This document shows, in pieces, positions 35,906 to 44,869 of a stretch of 64,000 nt of DNA (position 1 is the first letter of the stretch; each line of letters starts with the position of its first letter). The position numbers and the translations under genes are program-made. Location: positions 1,126,507 to 1,190,506 of the forward strand of contig NW_006921539.1 of NCBI RefSeq assembly GCF_000340215.1. Reading direction: 5' to 3'. Below the pieces are notes generated by a model. That model saw nothing but the letters and a program-made list of their open reading frames with translations, ran no database searches and had not been told where the DNA came from. This DNA is from Pseudocercospora fijiensis CIRAD86 (Eukaryota > Ascomycota > Dothideomycetes > Mycosphaerellales > Mycosphaerellaceae).

Positions 35906-37256
35906 CTTCGTCGTCTAGTAATATATACGAACTCGAGCTTATAGAGATATAACCGATTCGAGGCTATTTAAAAGAACCTAATCGAGCGCCCTAAAACCGA
36001 TGCCTAGAATATCGTATAGAATAAGCGATAGCAAAAGCGGCCTCCTTAGCGCCTACTCCGTTTTACCTAAGACGTTAAGACCCGGTTCGATTCGACTTTC
36101 TATATAGTTACGAGGGGATATACTTTACGTACCGCTCTCGAGATCTATTAGAGTTCCGAGGGTATTAAGTAGCTCGGCCTTACCGCCGCCGAATAGCGCT
36201 AAGTAGAGTATCTCGTCGATATTAGTAAGTATTACGCGAAGGTTACTACTACGATTAGAAGAACCTAAGGACCGACGATCTACCTTGTCTTTACGTACTA
36301 TAACTAGCTCTTTAACGAGCTCGAGGAAACCGTAGCTAAGCTAGCTAAGAAGAGCGTTCCCTAGAAAGTAGCTATAACGAAAGCTATAGACACCTCCTAT
36401 ACTAAGTTGCATAAATATTATAGTACTACCTTTAAGTCGTTCGGGGATATCTATAGCGTTACGTACTTGCTTAACCCGGTAGAAAAGGATATATACTAGT
36501 AGAGGCCGGAATAGAAGGCGGACGAGGTATAGCCGAAGCATTACTAGACTATTCTAGAAAAGATATTCTACGAGCGTTAGAAAGAAACTAATCCAAATAC
36601 AGCTCCTATAAAGAAAAAGAAGGTTTAGAAGGCTCCGATATTATACCTGTTTCGTAGGTAGGAAGTAGAGGCAGAAGAGGAAGCAACTACTAAAGTAAAT
36701 AAAGAAGAGTTCGATCTCTATTAGCGCGCGAGTAAGTATAAACCCGTAGGCTCGGAAAGAGGGCTAATAATCTCTAGATCTTACCGGTCTTCTAGACGAA
36801 TTCGGAGACGATATTCTCGCTATATAGTAGCGGTTAGAGCCTAAGTTTCTAACGATAGCGTCGGTCGCTCGGGAGTCGGGACATCCTCGCTATCCCGAGC
36901 GTAGGTATAGGCTATAAGAGGTCTTTTAGTATCGCTCGTTACTAGGGCCGCTTTAATCGAATATACTCGCCTACTACCTTCGAATCTATTATAGTATTCC
37001 GATACTATCTCCTCTACTAGAATCGCTAAGGCAGGTTACTAAAGATTATACTAAAGGAGTTAATCGAGGAATTAGAAAACCTTAAGATCGAAGAAACCTA
37101 GGAGCGCGAAGAGAATACGAAATTTAGTCTAAGCGAAACCCTAATTAGCGATAACGAAGAGGAAGAGGGCGGAGGTAGAAGGCGATACTAGGTCGAGAAG
37201 CGGAAACGTATATAGGCTTAGAGCAGCTTTAAGGAGACGAAGCGTTTACGTATAAG

Positions 37257-37571
37257 GTAATATAGCCGGCGTATATAGCCGGTATATATCCGAAATGTGT
37301 TTCGAATTCCTAGGACCTAAATAAACTAGTTGCTATAGCAACCGACCCCGCTTATCTACGGACTATTTCTAATTCTCTATTCGCTCTTCCTCTCCTTCTT
37401 CCCTTTCCCTATATTCTTAAAGACAAATATACCTTAAGGATTCGGCTCTTCGGGCCTTCCTAAGCCGGCTACCTCCCCTTCCTTAAGCTACTATCCTTTA
37501 TTCGAATCTAACGATAACCTACTAAGGCGGTTTAATAGAAGACTATTTGTTCTAGAAAGCAAGAAGCATTA
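37257..37571 (+). other. Spacer / likely promoter between transposase and H3-A
   Basis: It begins with a paired TAGCCGG motif (37264-37283) and is followed by a pyrimidine-rich stretch (37370-37420). No protein is recognised. It may hold the 5' region of the histone-like gene. Confidence 0.4.
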
Positions 37572-38303
37572 ATGTCTCCTTACGATTATATACTTATTAA
37601 TTTTCTAGGTCCTACTAATATACCCTCGTCGCCTAAACGCGTAGATAAATATCTTTAGAGGCTAAAGGGCAAGGGTAAAGTAAGCTAAGTATAGGGAGAC
37701 CGTAGCGAGAACGAGATATCGGAAGAGTAAGGCTCTCCGTAGTATATACGAAGGAAGGGGGTTCCTCGGAAAACAGTACCGAAAAATAAGAAGGCTATAG
37801 GTAGATAGGAGAAGGCTAAAAAGAGTAGGCGGACGAAGACTATCGCGAAGAAAAGTTATCTTTCTATTAAAAGAAAGGGAACAAGGTAGAACTCGACGAT
37901 AAAGAAGCGGCGCTTTAACCTAGGTACTATTACCCTTCGCTAGATCCGGCTTTTCTAAAACAAAAGAGAGACCGAGCTTTTAATCCCTAAGACTCCCTTC
38001 TAGCGACTCGTCCGAGAAATTATATTAGATTTTCGATCTAGTATACGATTTACGGCTAAGGCGATTAGTATTCTTTAGGAAGCTACGGAGGCATTTCTCG
38101 TAACCGAGCTTAAGCTTTTAAACCTCCTTACTATCTATACGAAGCGGGTTACTCTTTAAAATAAAGATATATAGCTTCTAGCTAAAATTAGGCGTCGGTT
38201 TATAGCGGATTAGTTAGAAATTGTATTTAGTCGTTAGATTAACCTAGGAGGAGGCCTATTTTCGCATCCTTTTGCCGGCTATAGGTGCCGGCTACATTTC
38301 TGA
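37572..38303 (+). pseudogene. H3-A: histone H3-like protein with long basic tail, inside hAT-1
   Basis: A single frame from ATG 37572 to TGA 38301 (243 codons) with in-frame TAG/TAA only. Residues about 1-112 form a Lys/Arg/Ser-rich tail; about 113-210 form a histone H3 fold (37908-38203): GTITLRQIR, TELLIPKTPFQRLVREI, ILQEATEAFLV and KRVTLQNKDIQL. Three stops fall exactly at conserved H3 glutamines (PFQRL, LQEA, DIQL), which argues for RIP of an originally intact gene. Against canonical H3 there are two extra residues before TELL, and helix 2/loop 2 is diverged (LKLLNLLTIYTKRVTL). The long tail and RVTL recall centromeric H3, but loop 1 is not lengthened, so a divergent H3 variant is the safe call. 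Confidence 0.85.
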
Positions 38304-38334
38304 TTTTATCTCCGCGCCGTCCCTAAATCTAAGG

Positions 38335-38970
38335 TACGAAGTAGAAACCTAGCGCTCTATATTTACCCGGCTATAATCTATTACAGAGACGAGCTATATT
38401 TAGATTAGTTTCTTCGTATATCGCGACCTAGCGAGTAGTAAGCGAAAGGGCGATAGAACGTTTATAATACGTCTCTATTTAGACCTAAAATATAAAGGTC
38501 CTAAGGAGCCCTAGTATCCTAACTATAAGGAGATTCTTTAGTATTAGCACTTTAATCCTCTATACTACGAGGTAGATAGCAAGCCTACGAGAGAGAAACT
38601 TTAACGAGAAATTCTCTATAATACGTAGCGCTATTATATAGCTATAGATGCGCACTAAGTCCGGCAACTCGAAGAAGAATTAAGATAGCGTATTAGCGAC
38701 CGAGGAGGAGATCGATAGTATACTAGTAGAGTCGAGGTCTTATAAGCGAAGCATAAGATAATATAGGCTCTTAGTCGTATAGAGTAACGTACTATATAAA
38801 TAACTAGGCGTACTACTCTTATTTACTTACGACCTATATCCTAGGATGCTCTTCTCGTACTTTTTATACTCTTTTCTAATACCTTACCTATAATCGCTCC
38901 GCGATAACCGAGTGAATATAAGCTATAGGATTTCCGCTCGGTACCTTAGCCTTCGAGATACGGCGGAGTT
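38335..38970 (+). pseudogene. hAT-1 unassigned ORF (basic, coiled-coil-like C-terminus)
   Basis: A plus-strand frame with only RIP-type stops: a basic segment containing YRDLASSKRKGDRTFIIRLY (about 38430-38490), then DLKYKGPKEPQYPNYKEIL, then a Glu/Arg/Gln-rich helical stretch (QVRQLEEELRQRISDRGGD at about 38660-38720). I do not recognise it. The 3' half is duplicated in tandem (38611-38971 and 38972-39332). Confidence 0.4.
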
Positions 38971-39332
38971 GATTCTCTATAATACGTAGCGCTATTGTAT
39001 AGCTACAGATACGTACTAAGTCCGGCAACTCGAAGAAGAATTAAGATAGCGTATTAGCGACCGAGGAGGAGATCGATAGTATACTAGTAGAATCGAGGTC
39101 TTATAAGCGAAGCATAAGATAATATAGGCTCTTAGTCGTATAGAGTAACGTACTATATAAATAACTAGGCGTGCTACTCTTATTCACTTACGACCTATAT
39201 CCTAGGATACTCTTCTCGTACTTTTTATACTCTTTTCTAATACCTTACCTATAAGCGCTCCGCGACAACCGAGTAAATATAAGCTATAGGGTTTCCGCTC
39301 GGTACCTTAGCCTCCGAGATAGGGCGGAGTTG
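38611..39332 (+). repeat. 361-bp perfect-spaced tandem duplication in hAT-1
   Basis: Unit 1 38611-38971 and unit 2 38972-39332, offset 361 bp throughout. The copies differ by a handful of transitions, so the duplication came before or during RIP. Confidence 0.88.
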
Positions 39333-39939
39333 AATTTAGAGCGATAGCCGGCACTCGTAGCCGGTATATAGAGACAGTAGTAGGCCTTTTCCTACTAAAT
39401 AACTAGCTTGTTTAGTATAGCCTACCTAATATTTCTTATATTTACTAGCAATAGGCCTAGGTTACTTATAAGATTACTATAGCTAGTAAAGGCATTACTA
39501 AAGAATATCTATACTATAGTAGGATACTATTATTACGCCGGCTATTTATTAAAAGGAGGCTTTCGCCTATTACTATGCCGGCTATATATACCGGCTATAT
39601 TTCAAAGTCTGCCGTACCTGCCTTTTTTAGCCGTACCTACCTTTTTTAGCCGTACCTACCTTCTTTCCTTACTCTAACGTTACTGTAATATAGGCTTGCG
39701 CGAAGCTTGCTCTATTACCTAGCGATACCGCGACACTACCGCTATATTCAACCTTCGTATCGATACCTATACCTCTACGCTCTATATCTACTACCTCCGT
39801 AATACCCTCGCTCCGCGCGCGCCTTCGTATACCTTCGTAACGCACTTTTTTCCTTAATTCGACGACTTTTATAATAGCGAGTCTACTTAACTAAGTTACG
39901 ACGCCTTATAAGAAGGGACCTAGTGCTTCTACGGGTCGT
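39333..39939 (+). other. Spacer between the tandem duplication and H3-B
   Basis: No protein recognised. It holds paired CCGG motifs at 39353-39380 and 39569-39597, and a three-fold GCCGTACCTACCTTTTTTA repeat at 39610-39663. Confidence 0.4.
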
Positions 39940-40519
39940 ATAGTATATTAACGTAAGAGGGCTACTACTACTACCGCTAGCTCCGGTACTAGAAAGGGCG
40001 TCGCGAGTAAGGCTCCGCGTAAGACAACGGCGGGCAAGGCTCTACGCAAGACGATAACTAGCGCTTCTACTACTAGTAGCAATCGTACGAAGCGTCGATA
40101 GCGCCTAGGAAGTAAGTCCTATTTATAGCCGGTAGCGTAGCCGGTAGCGTAGCCGGTAGCGTAGCCGGCATTCTTACTGTCTTTTTACTAATCCTTCTTT
40201 AGCCGTAGCCCTCCGTTAGATTCGGTAGTATTAGAAGAGTTCTAAGCTCTTAATCCGTAAAGCTCCTTTCTAACGACTTATTCGCGAAATTGCCTAGGAT
40301 TATAGAACGGACCTTCGCTTCTAAGCCTCCGCGATAGGCGCCCTTTAAGAGGCTATAGAAGCCTACCTAGTTCGTATCTTCGAATATATATTTCTCTTCT
40401 ACCTCTTTTCGGACTATACTAATACTATTTTAGTAGTCAACCTTATAGCTATCTACGCGAAGCGTATAACGATTATAGACAAGGATTTTAAAGCACTCGA
40501 TCAGATTCTAAAAGGCTAG
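39940..40519 (+). pseudogene. H3-B: canonical-like histone H3 gene with intron, inside hAT-1
   Basis: The tail (39961-40111) contains TRKGVASKAPRKTTAGKALR, which aligns to canonical H3 with K9, K14, APRK18, K23 and K27 equivalents present, S10 as Gly and S28 as Thr. The first residues, including K4, are not canonical. Intron 40112-40202 (GTAAGT...CTAAT...TTTAG) splices phase 1 to restore GTVALR. Exon 2 gives KLLIRKAPF, RLIREIA, DYRTDLRF and EAIEAYLVRIFE, with TAG/TAA at the conserved Gln of PFQRL, REIAQD, RFQ and LQEA. A second intron (about 40385-40433) has a RIP-destroyed donor. Exon 3 reads NLIAIYAKRITI to the stop at 40517. The start is probably ATA 39940, a mutated ATG. Confidence 0.87.
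40112..40202 (+). repeat. Intron of H3-B with TAGCCGGTAGCG tandem repeats
   Basis: 91 bp. It contains four 12-bp TAGCCGGTAGCG units (about 40126-40170). The splice junctions restore the H3 frame exactly, the strongest evidence that the CCGG repeat is intronic. Confidence 0.85.
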
Positions 40520-40743
40520 AATGTCTATATTCGAGACGGTGCTAGGTAGGACAGATATTCTAGTAGGAAGGATGTTCGTAGTATTATCTATAAGCTTTTC
40601 TATATACGAAATAAGCCGCTATTATACGGCGCTGTATACCGCGCTCTAAATACTCTCTAAGCATATATATATAGTATAGTATACTTTATTAGCTGTACGG
40701 AATAGAAGTCTCCTAAAATCCCGTTAGTACTAAGGAGTAAAAA

Positions 40744-40808
40744 GGCCGGCTACGCTACCGGCTACGCTGCCGGCTACGCTACTAGCTACGCTACTAGCTA
40801 CGCTGCTA
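40744..40808 (+). repeat. GCCGGCTACGCT tandem repeat in hAT-1
   Basis: Five to six 12-bp units, GCCGGCTACGCT decaying to ACTAGCTACGCT. Located between H3-B and the minus-strand ORF. Confidence 0.8.
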
Positions 40809-40809
40809 G

Positions 40810-41400
40810 GTTTTTCAAAGAACTAAAAGAAGATAGACATTCCGGTTAATTTGTATTAGTTTAGATTTTTATAAAAAGAAAACAGGGAAAAATAAGGAAG
40901 GTTAAAGAGCCTAATAGTTATAGTTATAGGCACTATCCCTGTTTTCTAGAGTATATTATATACCTGCCTTCGCAACTCTACCTAATACTCCCTCTAAATA
41001 TCCTTATACTCTACCTACTAAAAATTCAACTAGGTACCTAGACCTGTAGCTGCCTCTATATCTTTTACTATCTTCTATAGGTTGAAGGCCTCTTCTATAG
41101 CAGCCTCTACCTCCTTATATAATACGAAGTTACTACCTGCCCTACCCTTTATATCTCCTAAATAACTAAGAGTTCTAAGGAACGAACTAGCATTCGGCCT
41201 TAGTATAGCGAGTGACTAGTAGAACGTTCTATAGAGCTGCCTTATAGCTCTTTTATATACTATGCCGATACCGAGGGAGGAGCTATCCTAGTATTTAATA
41301 TTGTCGAATAGTTCGGTAGGAAAGTGTATAAACTTCTTAAGGAGGAGGACTTCTAGGGAAATCGATAAGTTCTACCTAGATCTAGATAATAACATTCTAC
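40810..41400 (-). pseudogene. hAT-1 minus-strand unassigned ORF
   Basis: A minus-strand frame of roughly 190 codons with only RIP-type stops. It includes SISLEVLLLKKFIHFPTELF (about 41330-41380), SFLRTLSYLGDIKGRAGSNF (about 41120-41180) and a helical EVEAAIEEAFNLQKIVKDIE segment. Not recognised. It is convergent with H3-B. Confidence 0.4.
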
Positions 41401-41448
41401 CGAGCAGTTAGGGAATTAAATAGCGAGCGAAAGGATGAAATTTATATC

Positions 41449-41852
41449 TAATAAGTGCAGTTTCTAAACTGAACTATAATAGCTTGTATATGTATATGCT
41501 TTTAATTAGTTAGTGCCCTTAGCTGATTGTCTATAGATTTAGGGTTATATAAGTACCTTCCTACAACTGAAAAATGCCGGCTACGCTACCGGCTATACTC
41601 TCGTATCTTATAAAGGGCTTACTTCGAGTTACGTAGATATTCTTACACTTCTAATAAGTGCAGTTTCTAAACTGAACTATAATAGCTTGTCTATATATAT
41701 GCTTTTGATTAGTTAGTGCCTTTAGCTAATTGCCTATAGATTTAGGGTTATATAAGTACCTTCCTATAACTAAAAAACGCCGGCTACGCTGCCGGCTACA
41801 CTCTCGTATCTTATAAAGGGCTTGCTTCGAGTTACGTAGACATTCTTACACT
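41449..41852 (+). repeat. 202-bp tandem repeat near the right end of hAT-1
   Basis: Two units (41449-41650 and 41651-41852), each with a GCCGGCTACGCTRCCGGCTA pair. With 21031-21350 it gives hAT-1 repeat-dense subterminal regions at both ends. Confidence 0.85.
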
Positions 41853-41962
41853 TCTTAGAAACCGATAAATTCTATAGTTCGAACTAGCTACTCTTGTAGT
41901 TGCTTAGCAAACTAACCTAAACCAAACTAGATCTTCGGCTTAGCAAACTAAACTAAACCAAC

Positions 41963-41982
41963 CCGAACTACTACGGGGTCTA
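41963..41982 (-). repeat. hAT-1 right terminal inverted repeat
   Basis: Exact reverse complement of 20898-20917. Followed by the target duplication TCGCCTGT (41983-41990). Confidence 0.92.
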
Positions 41983-44640
41983 TCGCCTGTCTATTAAATA
42001 AGTTATTAGCTAGTAGGAGGTTAGAAGAGAGAGGGAAGGGGAGGAAAAAGGTTGTTAAAGGGCTATAGCGATAGATAGAAGACGCCGAAGAGTCGTTTTG
42101 TACTCTGAAATAGGCCTTCTAAGAAGCTCCTATCTTACGACACTTCGACCCTACCTTACCGATTATAGTTATTACTAATGCCTTAGATATAGCCTATACT
42201 AGTATCCTCCTCTAACTAGGTGCCTTAGAGGCACCTTATTAGTGCTACTAGCACCCTATTGCCTACTACTCTAAGAGTTTTATAGGCGCGCAGATCCGTT
42301 ATAGTATACTAGACAAAGAATTAATAGCGATTTCCGAATACTTTAAGGTCTAGCAATACTACCTCGAGGGAGCGGTATATCTAATTAGAGTCCTAATAGA
42401 CTATTATAACCTAAAGTACTTTATAACGACTTAGGAACTTAATAGCCGTTAAGCCCGCATTGCTAAACGCCTTACCGCTTATAACTTTACGATCGAGTAT
42501 AAAAAGGGAATATCTAATCTATCGGACGGCCTTTCCCGCCGCCCTAACTACTTTAATAGGTTTAAGGATAATACTAAACGCAAAGAGCTAAGGGACCTCT
42601 TGCCTAGCCTTAAGCGTTAGTTAGAAGTTACCTAGGGCCTATAGCCTACTATAGAGGCACCTCGCGGGCCCCTCGCGACCGTATCGGTAGAATAGTCCTC
42701 TCCTACGGACTCGCCCGAGGGTAGTTAAACAGATTATTTGACAATAGCAAGCCTCTACCTCTAAGAAGAGAACGAGGACTTAAATAACTACGCTTTCGAT
42801 AATGTCGTCGGACTATACCTTACTAGGGCAGGACCGACGGCTAGTACTAAGAACCGTAACCTCTTAATGCCTCGCTATCTTATTACTACGGTAGTAGATA
42901 GTAAAACGGCGTACGCTATCGAGCTACCGGCGTCCCTTATAGACCTTATTCGGGAAGCTTAGTAAAAGGACGCTTTTATAGAAGACATCCGAACTAGAGC
43001 TACGTAGGTAGCCGGAAGCGGTACGGATAAGGTACTAATAGAGCCTCTCCTAGGTACCTTAAAGGCACCCTAGCGCCCTCGGCTAGAAGGACACTAGGAA
43101 TTCGATAATAATAACCTTCTTCGTTACGACGGAAAAGTATATATTCCTAGCTTTGTATCTTTTAAGTAAGAGATCCTTCGACGGAATTACGATAATCCTA
43201 TAGCCGGATACTATAGCACCGTACGAACCTAGTATATTATCGCTACTAAGTATTATTAGCCTAGGATTACTAAGGAAGTATCTAAATACGTCTCCTAATA
43301 CGATATCTATTAAAGAACGAAAACTAAACACTATAAGCCTTACGGTCGGCTACGCCTACTAGAGGTCCCTAAGGTGCCCTAGAGGTACCTCTTTATAGAC
43401 TTTATTACTAGGTTACCGCCTTCTATTAGGTTTAGAGGTCGTATATATAACTCCGTCTTAGTTATTGTCGATCGGTTCTCTAAAATAGTACGTTACTTTC
43501 CCGTTACGAAGGATATTAACGTAGTTATACTAGCCGAGCTTTTCTTTAATAAGATCGTCTATAATACTAGAGCTCCTAATAAGTTAGTTTCCGATCGGGG
43601 ATTAATTTTCACTAGTGCCTACTAGAGTGCTTTCTACTACTATCTCGCTATTAAGCGCCGTCTTAGCACTGCTTTTTATCCTTAGACCGACGGTTAGACT
43701 AAGCGTATAAACTAGTAGCTTAAGAACTATCTCCGTATCTACTATAATTAGGACTAAGACGATTAGGCTCGGTTGCTATATACTACTACGTTTGCTTATA
43801 ATAGCAAACCGTATAATAGGCTTAGTAGTAAGTCTCTAATTAAGGTTGCCTTCGGTATTAAACCGAACCTTCCTAATAGTATTAAGATCGTATCGAGTAG
43901 GGAATACGAATACCTACCTCTAGGGTACCTCGATAGTATCTCGCTAGTACCGCCGAGGAGTAAAAAGCTCGTAGGAGAAGCGTATACGTTTCTATCTAAT
44001 AGACTAAAAGACTTCGAAGAAGCCCGCTCCTCGCTCTAGTATACTTAGGAACTATAATAACGCTACTACGATAGATTAACGAAGGATAAGCACTTCGCTA
44101 TCGGTAATTAAGTCCTATTATTAGCAAAGAATATTCGTACGAAGCGTCCCTACCGTAAGCTCGATAATAAATATCTTAGACTCTTTACTATTATAGAGCG
44201 CTTCGGAAGCTAGGCTAATAGGCTTAACCTGCCTCCGTCGATAAAGCGCTTATACCCGGTATTCTATATATCGCTACTAGAAGGATATAACGCTCGTAAG
44301 GGTTACTAACTACCCCCTATCGACGATATCGAAGAGAATAGGTCGGAGGAAGAGTATAAGGTCGAGGAGATCGTCGCTTATAAAGGAAGAGGAAAGGATA
44401 AGAAGTTTAGGGTTAGATAGAAGGGGTACTCGCCCGAATAGGACGATTAGATAATAGAAGAGTAGTTAGCTTATTCTCTAAATCTACTCGTAGAGTATAA
44501 GGAGAAGATTAGAAACGCTACTAGTACCTAAAGCACTATAGAGGTACCTTAGAGGCTCTCTAAGAAGGCTCGCGAGACCCTACCGACGACCGAAGTATCT
44601 TCTTCTCGACAGCCTAGTCTCCGACTAAGAGGAAATTAAG
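41983..44640 (+). pseudogene. Element C pol, segment 3: RNase H, integrase, chromodomain
   Basis: It resumes the C frame after hAT-1. RNase H lies at about 42090-42550 (HPIAYYSKSFIGAQIRYSILDKELIAI, then SDGLSRRPN). The integrase lies at about 43090-44000 with FIDFITRLP (first Asp) and LVSDRG (second Asp); the catalytic Glu of DGQTERxN is Lys at 43701, a TG-to-TA change. A GPY/F-like linker follows, then a chromodomain at about 44340-44470 (VEEIVAYKGRG...FRVRQKGYSPEQD, W written as stop). Several short GGYACC palindromes are embedded in its coding loops. 43773-44039 is free of stops. Confidence 0.88.
42218..42236. repeat. AGGTGCCT palindrome, best copy (element C)
   Basis: AGGTGCCTTAGAGGCACCT: perfect 8-bp arms around TAG. 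Related copies lie at 43052-43069, 43372-43391, 44541-44557, 45369-45387, 46602-46622 and 46819-46848. Confidence 0.88.
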
Positions 44641-44869
44641 ATAGTACTAGTAGGTAAACTTTATAGAAGTTATTAATATTACCGGGCGACCGTTATTAAT
44701 TTCCTAGCTATCTAGGGTATCCTCTTCTTATTTAGGATAATAGTATTAAAAGTATACTCGTTCGTAGAACCTCCCTATCTCTACTTATACGCTAAGCGTA
44801 CCTAAGGTATTCTCGAGTTACGTATATTCTCGCTCGAAGAATTTATAAAAATAACACTCTATGCCCTAC

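Larger units (their letters stand above)
34085..37256 (+). pseudogene. hAT-1 transposase (hAT superfamily)
   Basis: Starting at ATG 34085, exons are separated by phase-0 introns at 34751-34881 and 35837-35905. The transposase core is recognisable: RRVAITIDSWLSRT (about 35155-35200, W written as TAG), then ELIIGFPKILGSYTSKDIAKL (about 35260-35325), ITTDNTSNN (about 35375-35400) and, after the second intron, a DVKTRFDSTFYIVTRGYTL block (about 36070-36130) and LTAAEW...VEYLVDISKYYAKVT (about 36180-36250). These follow the order of the hAT RNase H-fold domain. The C-terminal dimerisation block could not be recognised. At least one frame change near 35440 is needed. RIP stops throughout. Confidence 0.8.
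20898..41982 (+). mobile_element. hAT-1, large hAT transposon carrying histone H3-like genes
   Basis: The ends are perfect 20-bp inverted repeats (20898-20917 and 41963-41982) flanked by TCGCCTGT on both sides (20890-20897 and 41983-41990); an 8-bp duplication is typical of hAT. Removing it rejoins the element C pol frame exactly (GYLRIA to LLNK). Of its 21 kb, 22146-33095 is the inserted Gyp-1b, leaving about 10 kb of own sequence. Contents: a basic N-terminal ORF, a hAT transposase (34085-37256), two histone H3-like genes, other unassigned ORFs, several tandem repeats and the GCCGGCTA motif in its introns. All genes carry RIP-type stops. Confidence 0.88.

Noticed and set aside
38335..38640. 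Possible DUF3435/tyrosine recombinase (Starship captain)
   Set aside because: The RDLASSKRKGDRTF stretch only vaguely resembles such proteins; no catalytic R-H-R-Y set is visible, and the mobile element has hAT ends and duplication instead.
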